A DNA stretch of 64,000 bases, from contig NC_045147.1 in assembly GCF_008831285.2 (NCBI RefSeq), positions 15,106,854 to 15,170,853 on the forward strand, written 5' to 3'. This document shows positions 1-10,800 of the stretch, piece after piece. Below the pieces are notes generated by a model, which was given only the letters and a program-made list of their open reading frames with translations, searched no databases and was not told where the DNA came from. Source of the DNA: Nymphaea colorata (Eukaryota; Streptophyta; Magnoliopsida; Nymphaeales; Nymphaeaceae). Position numbers and translations under genes: made by a program. How positions within the stretch are numbered: position 1 is the first letter of the stretch; the number at the start of each line of letters is the position of its first letter.

Positions 1-1535
1 AAAAATGTTACCTAAGTGTTCTCTCTTTTCAGAGTGTACTTGTTAAGAAGTACAGACTAATTTTAAAGTGCAGAAAAATGAAATGTTACAAAATGGTACA
101 AAAGGGTCTAGATGATTTAGAAATGCTAACAAACATTTGAAAGATTATGAACAGCGGCTAGACTTGATTACATCTCTCGTGTAACTGCATTATTGACGAC
201 TGGTTGATATATATATATATATATATATATGAACAATTCATTGGGTGGTTGAGTTACATTTATGTTCATGCCATAGAACAAAACATTCAACTACAGGAAC
301 ATGGGACAACGAACTTCGCTCCCCTGAGAGACAGAGAAGGAGAGAAAGGCATGTGCGTTTGGTAATGAGATTTGTTAAATATTGAGAGGAACACTTGCAA
401 CCACAGATTTTTCTTTTTTGAGTTTGAGTATGATTGAATGGAAAGGAAGTTTTCGGTGGGACATAAGGCGGAAGAATGCTCCAATGGCTGCAGGGCAAGT
501 TGTGTGGGCAAGCACAACCTGATACAGATTAATTATCAAGCTCTAATAAATAAGTATCATGGCCAGCCATTGACTTGATCAAATAATCAAACATTATTTT
601 CAATTTGGGTAAGGTGTACTGATAACCAAAAGGACAAAAAGAAAAAAAATGAAGAAGGTACCCGAGGATCATGAGTATCATCTTCTGAGATTATTAGCCC
701 ATAAGAACTATATGTGGTTATAGACAATGGTAATTGGTAAAGTGGATGTTCCTTGAGAAGTTACCTGCAGTAATTTTTCAACTGAGAGCTGTGGCGAAAC
801 AGAGAGAGTTGTAGAAACAATAAACTTAATATATAATTAGTGACTTTCACCAAATTTTCCAGAAAAAAAAAAATTAACATCCTTTCACTCAAACTCCGAT
901 ACAATATTGTCCGGACGCAGCTTAAGCTAGCTAAATTGTGCCCACATGCATTTATAAGATCCCGTTCTTATTGTTGCGACCACCTGCCTTTATATAGCTT
1001 AGCAATCTTTATCTCAAGTTGGAATATTCTATGTTCTAATCTAAATGATTCTACCTTTTAAGAATAACTTACTAATTAGTTGAGCAACTCAACCGGAGTT
1101 TTCTCCTCGAGGAGCTTGACGATTCTTGAAGAGTCGTACTATAATATAGAATGACCAATTATTTAGATCATAATGCCGAAATCTTGTGATTGCAAGTCCT
1201 CACCACATGGCTTTTCCCTTCTCCCTTCATCCATGCATGAAATGATTTTGTTGAAGTTTAGAGAAGCAATCCAATGTATGTATATCAGGAGTCATCTGAT
1301 ACATTTAATTTCTTGCTTTAAATGAAAATGGTTGCGTTATGGTGAACGAGGAAATAAAATCACATGAAGGATTATGATTGATGAAGGCTCGTAAATGCAT
1401 ATTTTTATACGCATCCGCTGGCCGTGCATGCGCATCTTTTGCTTTGGTTGCTAAAAATCAACTAAAAGGAGACAGTAGACATGTTTAATTGTCTTCTTCC
1501 TTAGGAGGAAGAAGAAGTTTACATGTCACTTACAG
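1..1535. other. AT-rich intergenic sequence
   Basis: No gene is supported here. The stretch is AT-rich and holds an (AT)n microsatellite at 207-230. Short open frames on the minus strand between 238 and 517 show no family resemblance and overlap each other in different frames, as expected by chance. Confidence 0.6.
207..230. repeat. (AT)n microsatellite
   Basis: Uninterrupted alternating AT over about 24 bases. Confidence 0.9.
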
Positions 1536-2391
1536 GTTGAGGAACACGAACTAAGTCTGAACTCCCAAAGACTTGAAGCGGCAGTCATGGATCAGTTTGA
1601 AAGGGATAGAACAGACTTACCTTCACGTGCAAGTATGTGATACCTGGAAAGTGAGGCATTCCGAATATGTGGGTATCAATCAAATCCTTTTAATGCGTTC
1701 TGGGCCGCTTGGACCTTTATTCCAAACCACACCCCTTGGTTGGTCAATGCCCCACGTAAACCAAGAGAGTTCATTATGTATGTTGGAGGAGAGAAGACAA
1801 CCATTGATGCCAAACTTGCGGATCTGGTATGATCCATCTTTAATAATGCATCAGCAGCATAAGATTTCAATGTTTTGATTCGATCTATATATATATGTTT
1901 CAAGAGCATTCTATTTGTTTTTCTTATACAAAACATGATGTGATTATAGATGGTTTTAAATCCGTTAATCAAATGTTGAACATAATGAATAATATGTTTT
2001 CGAAAACTAGAAAATGGCGTTGTTCAAACAGATGCTATAGTCATGTATTCCGGGAATACATTGTTCTTCTCACATAAATATCAAGGGATGTTTATTATTT
2101 ACGGTGTTGGTTTTCACAAGGGATATCTTCTCACATCCACTAGTATTTAGTCATTTTTTCTTCTTTTAAATTATTTGGTATCCACTAAATCTATTTTGGC
2201 TTGCGATCCATATCAAAAGGATTGCCTTGCGATACTGACATTTATGACAGCACTGATGGAATTGCTTGTACCAACCAAAGTACATTTTTCATTGCTAAAA
2301 ATGTCGCTTTTCCCGGTAAGAAAATGATGGGTACTGAAACTGATGGACAATGGATCATTTATTCTGTATCAAATCCAGATAATCAGATCCA
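1536..2391 (+). pseudogene. Unidentified plant gene relic, two exon-like blocks, in-frame stop
   Basis: The first block (1536-1827) follows an acceptor-like TTACAG and reads as one frame of 97 codons beginning VEEHELSLNSQRLEAAVMDQ, with aromatic- and proline-rich text further on (YQSNPFNAFWAAWTFIPNHT, then WLVNAPRKPREF). The frame is broken once, by TGA at 1638-1640, and then continues in the same phase to a donor-like GTATGA at 1828. The second block, about 2205-2391, reads GLPCDTDIYDSTDG, then FFIAKNVAFPGKK and DGQWIIYSVSNPDNQIQ, and ends at a good donor, GTAAGA (2392). The composition is clearly protein-like, but I do not recognise the family. No start codon, first exon or last exon is visible, and the phase across the intron does not join cleanly. 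It is most likely a truncated pseudogene; less likely, part of a live gene with an unusual exon structure. Confidence 0.5.
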
Positions 2392-2878
2392 GGTAAGATG
2401 GGAAGAGAGCTCATCGCATTCGCATGTATGGATTGGACTGGCTTAAACACCCAAAGCGCATTGAACATTTTAATGGCCTCAGTTTTGGGTCCGGATTGTT
2501 GACGGCATCATAAAAGTTCGAGATCCTGCAAAATCGCGAAACAGGGGAGGACTTCGAGTTTTCTCCCTTGAAGCTGACCATACAATTATGTTTTGCGAGC
2601 ACGATTTTGCAGGAACTCGATTTTTGATTTTTTTGGATTACCCGAGAAGTTCTTCGTTAAATTGAGAAAAATTTATGTGAAGGGCCAGATTAGATAGATA
2701 TATTGAGAATCCAAATTGGATCATGGTGATGGATTCCGATGTCCGGATCCAAAGAAGAGCCGTTGGATCACTTCTGTCTGAAAAAAAAAAATCGGTTATT
2801 ACCTTGCAGGGACTTGCAGAGAGGAGGGCGCATTTTTATTCATTTCCCTCCTCTTTCGTGAGGCAGAGGGAGAAAGAA

Positions 2879-2916
2879 GGGGTGGGACTGGGAGGGGAGG
2901 GGGAGGGAGAGGGAGG
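2879..2916 (+). promoter_or_regulatory. G-rich tract with G-quadruplex potential
   Basis: At least six runs of three or more G are separated by one to four bases, on the coding strand 220-260 bases upstream of the O-fucosyltransferase ATG. This fits the usual G-quadruplex pattern. Function is inferred only. Confidence 0.55.
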
Positions 2917-2955
2917 CACGTGCGATTCTTCTTCCGTTCACGCCCACGGCACGTG
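2917..2955 (+). promoter_or_regulatory. Pair of G-box (CACGTG) elements
   Basis: Two exact CACGTG hexamers lie at 2917-2922 and 2950-2955, 33 bases apart and about 180-220 bases upstream of the start codon. G-boxes bind bZIP and bHLH factors in plants, so this suggests light- or stress-responsive control. Binding has not been shown. Confidence 0.5.
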
Positions 2956-3135
2956 AGCGCTCGTTGGCTTTCCGTTTCTTCTTCTTCTGCTTCTTGTGTA
3001 ACGAAAAGGGAAGGGGAGAGTGAACCAGAAACGGGGCAGGAAAGACGAGGGGGAAGGAGCGAGGGCTGTGAGCCGCGGACCTGCTCCGCCGGCGCTCCAG
3101 TTTTGTCTGGAGGAAGCTGAAAGAGGAAGAGAAGG

Positions 3136-6100
3136 ATGCCTTCTTACAATCGGTTGCCCAACGGGGGGTACGCGTCGTCGCCGTCTCCGCCCGCGTCGCC
3201 GCTGCGTTCACCTCGGTTTCGGCACGGGAAGGCACGGGGCGGGCGGTTTCCGCCAGCGGGAGGGGGGCTCAGGGGAGTCGTTCAGCGGGCCACGTGGATT
3301 GTACTATCTGTGCTCCTCCGCAGGCAGGCCGTCTTCCTTTTCGCGCCCATCATCTATATCGCGATCATGCTCTACTACATGAGCTCCGTGGTGCCGAGCA
3401 TCTCCGACTCGCCGGTGCCCGGCTCGGTCTACCGTAGCCACGAGCTCTTTGCGAACGTCCGGCACGATATGAATGCGGATACCTCCAGCTCCGATGTGGT
3501 TAGCTTTTCGTTTTCTTCTTTTACTTTTTGTCCTCTTTGGAGCTTATGTATCTTCTTTCAGGTTTTGATCCTTCCATTGCTTTCCGCTTCTCGGATCTGA
3601 ATCTTCTTGTGTAAGGAAAGTTCTTGATTCTAGATCCTGAGAGAAAAATCGAAATATGAACTTTATGCCATGAACTTCGTGTGAACCGCTTTGTCGAAAG
3701 TTCGCTTGTTTCTTTGGAGGAGGGAAATTTACTTTTATACAAAGTGATCGCGCAAGTAGAACAACGAAGAGGAAAAAGAAAAATAAACGCGCTAGTAACA
3801 TTTTCTTGAGTTTTCTTGTAACTTCAATCCCTGGAGTTCTCCGATTCAACGTGGACATTCTTCTTTTTCTAAAGTAGCCTTATGATTTTCTGATTCTCTG
3901 TACAGGACCTTTTTTTTTTTTAATCTCTTAAGCAAATCGTTTTGATATGCAATGAGCTTAAGTTGCTGAATTGTTTGTTCACGGTACTTAATTTCTTACA
4001 ATGTCAAGATTTAAGATTCTGCATTGATCATGTGAATGTTTAATGGCTCACATTCAGGCAGGCATTCTGAAACAGCTTTTTTATATTGTTCTAAGGCTAT
4101 ATAAACGAGTACAATTTAGCACAATGTATATATTCAGCATATTTGGTGGAAGAGAGAGTAAGCTTACATCTTAAGTGATGGCTAGATTTGAGTCTGGCAG
4201 ATTGCAGAAGGGTAGGATCTGCTACGAAATTGAAATGCTGGTTATATGACTTCCAATTGGCCGTGTGGAGATTCAAATTACTTCACCTGATTTTCAGTTT
4301 TACAATTCTAATTGTAAAAAAAGATGTTTCTGAGGGTGGAAATATCGCCATACGATGAACACTGCTATGTAAAATGAAGAGGTACCATAGTGATCAGCAT
4401 ATAGTTCACAAAATTAAGAGCCTGGGTTGTTTAAGTCTTTAAGAGCATTGTTTGTGGCACCAGTTGCATGCTTAATGGTTAGCACATGATGATATCAATC
4501 CGTCAACCTATCAGTTCAAATCTTTATTGAAAAAAAGAATTTTAGCATTTGAAGTCGCAAATGACTTCTTAACTAGTCCGCGATTGTAGCTACGGATTTA
4601 TGGTACCTTGTGCAATAGGGATATGACTTCTTGCTGGCATTTGAAATAAGCAGCAATTTAGCTGGAGGATTCACAAATAAAAGTGCTTCCTTGACAGGAC
4701 AGGCAGATTTATATTGCTTATATCTTCAATTTGATAACTGCAAGGGGACGGAACACATAACATTTCCATTTTTATGTAGCTTTTGGCATTTAAAAGAAAA
4801 GAAATGCAAGTGAAAATGGTTGTTCTTCGTTGATCGTGTGAAGAGCTATGGTGGGCCCTTGTTAAACCACTGTTCTTAAAGAAACACTTTTTTGATCAAG
4901 TGGTGGAGGCTGTCACATGTGACTATAGTTATGATGTTCATTATCTTGGGTCAAACTCAAGTTGAGAATGATTGGAAAAGTTGTGAACATATGAAAAAGA
5001 TGGGCAGCATGAAAGACCAAGTATGTCGTGATGAGGTAGTGAACTACGGCCACAAGGCTAAGGTTTTACATTACAAATGGGATCAACATTATCATAGAAG
5101 AACAGTGAATGAAATATCTGGCATGTTTGTTCAGATTGTGGAATATAATCCAGTTCCCTCTATCTGTTGGTGTTCATCCAACTTCATCTAATAGGTATTC
5201 ACTTGGTGAATATGATATGTTGTCAAGGACTCAAGATAAATGGAGCCACTTTTTATAGAAATTCTGGAACAGAGCCGTTTGGATCTCTAGAGCTCGTGAT
5301 TGCTTACATGGTTGGGTTCTGTGTATGTGATATATATGAAGTCCAAGCCTTGAACATTAAATAAAGTGTAGTTTCAATTTGTGTATTATTGTAATTATGT
5401 AATCGTTGCCATTCAAATTTTATTAATGGATGTACAGAAGTAATAAAGCTATTTAGTGGGTTGGAAAATAATTCTTTATTTAGGGGCTTATTGTCCATAT
5501 GCAATGGAGAGTGCTGTAGAGTAAGTTGGTTGTTACTGGATATCAAATAACCATATTTGAGCATCTAAAAGGATGTTACTAGATCATAAACTGCGTGATG
5601 CAAAACCTAGTGAAAACATTGAAATAGGAAGGTTAACCCTTAATGATATTACGTCTGCTGGTACATCTAGCCGGATATGTTTAAAGTTCAAACGGACTAA
5701 CCTTGACACCTTGGTGATTGCTTGGATAAGCAGCTTCATAATACTGCAAGGCTGCAAGTACATGCTGTTTCTTGTGCATGCTAACAAAAGGCATCACTTG
5801 TAAGAAAAATTCTGTAGGAAAGCAGCATCCATAATATGTTTGCTGTTTTCTAGCAATGTATATTGAATCAGCTAACCTAGGTGATTGAGTCACTAAGCAG
5901 TTCCATGCTATTGCAAAGACATAATTTCTTTGTGCGGAATGCTGGAACATGACCAACAAATGGCATAACTTGCTGAAAAAGGAGCAGATATTGGCACCAG
6001 TAATTTGCACCTTCCTTGAGAAGCTTGTGGTTTTAAAACCAGAGGATCGTACTTCTAACATTCTTTATTGTGAAAAAGAAAGCACATTCAGTGAAATTGG

Positions 6101-6649
6101 GTTCTGAACATGATATTATAATTCCAAGAGAAGTGCGTTTGGGGAACTGGCAGCTATGTCTACACTCTATGTAAAAAATGCCATCATCAACCTAGTTGTT
6201 TTAGTTAGATCTGAAGTAGCATGTAACCAAGTATAATCCTTAAAATGCTCAACCTGTTCATTTTTACGAAAACTCAGGGTATCTTAGGTCATGTCGCATT
6301 GTGCAAAGCAGTTTTGGAGAACATGGCTACAAGAATGCGGCAATATATATAAAATTACTAATGATAGAAACATGGTGCCCCTAGTCCTCTTTTTAAGCCA
6401 TTGAATTGAGCTTAAACCAACATTGGAGATGGGAAGGAGCAGTTACTTATTATTAGGGGACAAATTTTGCAAGAAATTTATATTTCCAACAAAAGAGATT
6501 AGTGAGATGACTTCCTGATTATAGAAAATGCATGACTCTCTCTTTCTCTCTCCTGGACGATCCATCATTTGCCTTGTATTCCAAAGTAAAATAAACATGA
6601 AGAAAACTCAGCTTTCCAAAGAAAATATTAATCAGATGATTTAATGCAG

Positions 6650-6683
<34 letters not shown>

Positions 6684-7790
6684 GTACCTAATGGAACAAG
6701 TAAAATTTAAATGGTTCATAAAAACATAAACAAAATTGGACTTAGTCAAATATAGTGAGTCAAAATTTCACAGAAAAGGCAATAAAATGCATTCTTTGTA
6801 CCCTACATGACTTGATTATGTTGAAGCCATGTTCTGTTTTCAATTTTCATAATTGTATCCTGTGGTATCGACATTAGTGCAACTGCCTTTTTGGACTGTC
6901 CATGTGGTATGGAAGTTATTGATCTTACTACCTTAAGATGAATGAGCAGCAGGGATAAACAGAAGTTTGATTCTAGTATAATCTGTTGTCACAATGTCAG
7001 CATTCTTTTCAAAGAAACAGGAAGGAAATAGAAAAATAAAGGAGAAAAATGTAAAAAGAATTGTGACACTTTGAAACAAATGCTGAAATGGAAATATCTC
7101 ATGTTATTGCAGTTTTTTTTTGGATTTTTAGAAAAATAACGTTTAAACATTATTTTAAATTTTGATGTTTGATTCAATATTTTGATAACTATTTGGAATT
7201 TTTATCAATCTTTTTGTTGGAAAAATAATGGAAATTCAAACCTTCATCTTTTTCTTCTTTTTTATTAAGTTTCAAATGCCTTTAAATTCATTAAATTTTC
7301 CTGTGAAAACATACTTTTCAATCAATACGTGGGAAAAACCTCACTAACAGAAACCCAAGAGTGACATTTTGTGACGATGGTTTAATACTACAGACAGAAA
7401 GTCTTTTGTGATTTAGAACTCTTATAATTGTCTGAGATATTGTCCGCTTGATTATTTCACTCTTCGGGTATGCATGAATCCCTAAATAATTTGCAAAGAC
7501 CCCATCGTTATGAAGCATTTATAATTGCTCAGCATTTGATGTTTTGAACTGCTTACAAGTGTTGATATAATATTTAGATGATTGCATAAGGCTGCTTAAG
7601 TGAAACATGTATGTTATTATTTATTAAGAATTCTTGTTAGTAATCATTCATGTACTATCAATTCGTACAACATGGGATTTTTGTTGTTCAAATCTGATGC
7701 CATTATAGGCTACCCGATATAAGCTTGCAGAAAGGGTGCATAAACGGATATATGAAGTCATCCCAGTGTATGTGCGTCTATGTGTGTCTA

Positions 7791-7822
<32 letters not shown>

Positions 7823-10800
7823 GACGTGTTTATAACTTCATATACCTCCAATGGACTTGCACTACTGTTGTTTTGAAATTGCTGTCCTAAAGCTGTACCA
7901 TTACCTGTGTGACACACAATGTGTCTAAATCCACTTTTTTTTTTTTCATTTTTTTATAGTAAGTTAATTTTCTTCCATATAGTCTGTAGAGTAGCAATTT
8001 GTTTCCGGCTAATAACTTTAGTGCTATACGCTTTACGTCTTTGAAATCCAAAAATTAATAGGCAATCATAAATGGCTTAGTAACAATCTTGAGTCTTGAC
8101 TTGTTTATTCAGTTAAAAAAAACTCCTTCATTCACTTCTTAAGTGCTTTTTAATTCCCTCTAGCTATCCACTTTCTACATGTTGTAGACCTGTTATTTAT
8201 TGTTCTTCATTTCCCCATACTGTTCCTCAATTATTCTCTCTCCTTGACAACCATTTATGTTCAAATTTGAGGTATTTTTTTACGCTTTTCTGGTTGGTCT
8301 GAACTTATATGGATTTTTTTGTTTGTTTATTATCATTTTTTTTAAGATAACTTATTGTAGTTTTTATATTAGTTCGTTGTGTTTTTAATTTAGTTCATTT
8401 AATTGGTTTAGTTAGGATCCATATGGCGACAACCTTATAGAGGTGGTGAATGGAAGCCTTGTGTAAACTTGACTGCTGAAGGAGGTACAACCTGCCCCTG
8501 ATCTTTTCAATCAATAACTAGGAGCAATTTTTATTTTCTTGCTCATGCATGGACTTGTGCATGCATGGTGTCTATCTTCCACTCCAAATGTGATGCGACA
8601 GATTGCAGTCACTCACATGTGCATCAATGTGTGTGTTCCGCAGGCAGCTTTCAATGATAAAGCGTCAAATTATAGTCTTTGATACCTCTGTGCATCTTAT
8701 TGTCATGAACAATCCTTGCTTTCCTTGGTGTACGTTTTTGAGCTTGCACATGGATGGATGCCTACCCATAAATTGTTTATCACATAGATACTTATATATT
8801 CTAGTCTATTGTGTTTACAACATGAATTTCTGAGATCAGTCACATCCTGATGAAGCTCTCCTTGGGATCAGGTTATACTTTAAAAATAAGATAGAAATGT
8901 TAAGAATTCTAGGCCTTACAGATTTGAAACTCAGGGAAGAAATGGATTAATGGATGGAATCAACTATGTCCGTACTTACTGAAAGAAAAAAAAAACATGT
9001 CGTTATCGGGAAGCAATGGATATACTTCCAATCAGGATCAATTAGGTCCAATATATTGGAACAAACTCTTCTTTGGTGTCAGGTCGTATCTACTATTAGG
9101 CCCTGTTTGATGGCAGGGAAGATTTTAGAATGGTAAATTTACCATTGAAAAGAATTCTGGAAAAAAATATAGAAGGAAAAATTCCCTTCTTCCAGAAAGA
9201 GGTCCTGTTTGATTGCAAGGTAGTTTTTTGCAGGGTAAAATTAAGTGTTTGGTGCACAAGGTAAAATGAAGGAGAGACTTTTTAGGTGACCGTTGGAAGA
9301 TGTGTTTTTTTTCTGTTCTCCTCCATTTTCACTTGGGTACACGCATTTTTCATGGGGCATACAAATAACATGGTTAGCATAATGATACCCATTAATAGCA
9401 TAAGAACCTAAGCAAGGACCCAGCTTCATTTCATTTTCTTTTTTCCAATAGGATTGACACCTAAGCAAGAAGCATCCAGTACCTCAAAAAATGAAGCTAG
9501 AACACCTCTTGGCAAAAAGAAGAAAGCAGAGGCAAATTGACATATAACGATATTCACTACGGTATTTACAAATTCTGACCAACTAATTTGTGTAAGAAGC
9601 AGAGTAGTACATAAGAAAAATCAACCTCTAACCTCTATTAGTGCATTGTGATACTTTGTATGGACAAAAAAAACTTTTTAAATACTTTCTATCTGCAACT
9701 GATTCAGATTCACCTTCACAATGCTGAGTTCGCTATAGATCACTGAAAAGAAGATGAAACGAAAAGGAATGCATGGATATCTACTTTGGACACAAAGTAG
9801 TCGGTGGTTCAAAACATCAGGCATGCATCTAGGACTTGTCTGCCTGTAATCTGCAACTCTATCTTAAAAGTTGCTCTCTTGTACATGGTATTTAAGAATC
9901 ACAAACTACAAAAAAAAATTGAGCATCCTACTGCGTGTGAGGAAGGAACAATTACATGAGGGAGAGGGATAGTGCCAACCAATCCAATCCTGGTTGGATT
10001 CTAAGTTGATTACTAAGGTTCTTGGTGCCTAGTATCAGCCTTTATTGCCAACCAATCTCTTCATCTGAAATACATTCATAAAAGGAAGAAACATAAGATG
10101 CTGTCAATATGTATAAATGGCAAGGCAGATCACAGTCCATCTCACTATGCTAGTTACAGAAACTTGTTGCTTAGATGCATTTTCTCTTTGTTGTACTCCC
10201 CTGCTCACTTGTTCTTGGCCTAAGGATGAAATTACTTTGCATACAGGGACATCGCGAAATACAGTCTAATGAACTGCAAGCCAAACTACAGTTTCCAAAC
10301 AGTAGTTTCCTCAACAGAAACTCCAACAAGCACTTCCCATATATTGAAACTTGAGTTTTTTCTAAAGTTTTATTTGGGTACAGGCCCATTGTCAGATCAA
10401 AGACAAAATCCTGAGATAAAAGTTAATTGTGTTCCTACCACACAAAGGCGCTACATGCGTTCCAAAAATCAACAAATATTGGTATACATTGATTCAGATT
10501 ACTCGAGACAGTGCTCATTTAAAACATTCATGATTAAATGCTCAGGAAAGTTGCACTCCCAGTTGCAAATTTCAAAACATTGTTCACTGAAAAAGAAATA
10601 TACTTATATCGAATCAAATCAACTACATTATAGTTGCCTTGTAGTTCTGCAATCCCTGTCACATTTTCTAACGAAGTATGTCTCTGCATTAGGAAAACCT
10701 AGCACTCCTCCCACAAAAACTAAAAAATCACGCTCCCCCAAAGCTCATCTCGCTGTCCACATTTTCGATCTGTCACCGGCTTTTCACTCTTGTGAAGCTC

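Larger units (their letters stand above)
2392..3135 (+). other. Promoter and 5' leader region of the O-fucosyltransferase gene
   Basis: This is the 744-base spacer before the ATG at 3136. It shifts from AT-rich to GC-rich towards the gene. It carries a G-rich tract at 2879-2916, two CACGTG boxes and a CT-rich leader around 2970-3000. No TATA box is evident. An antisense open frame at 2840-3235 is a shadow of this low-complexity DNA. Confidence 0.5.
3499..8411 (+). other. Intron 1 of the O-fucosyltransferase gene
   Basis: The donor is GTG|GTTAGC and the acceptor TTTAG|TTAGGA. This 4.9-kb intron is AT-rich and has no recognisable coding sequence. It contains a (CT)n run at 6653-6680 and a compound TG/GA microsatellite at about 7770-7822. 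Open frames such as 4892-5191 are not protein-like. Confidence 0.75.
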
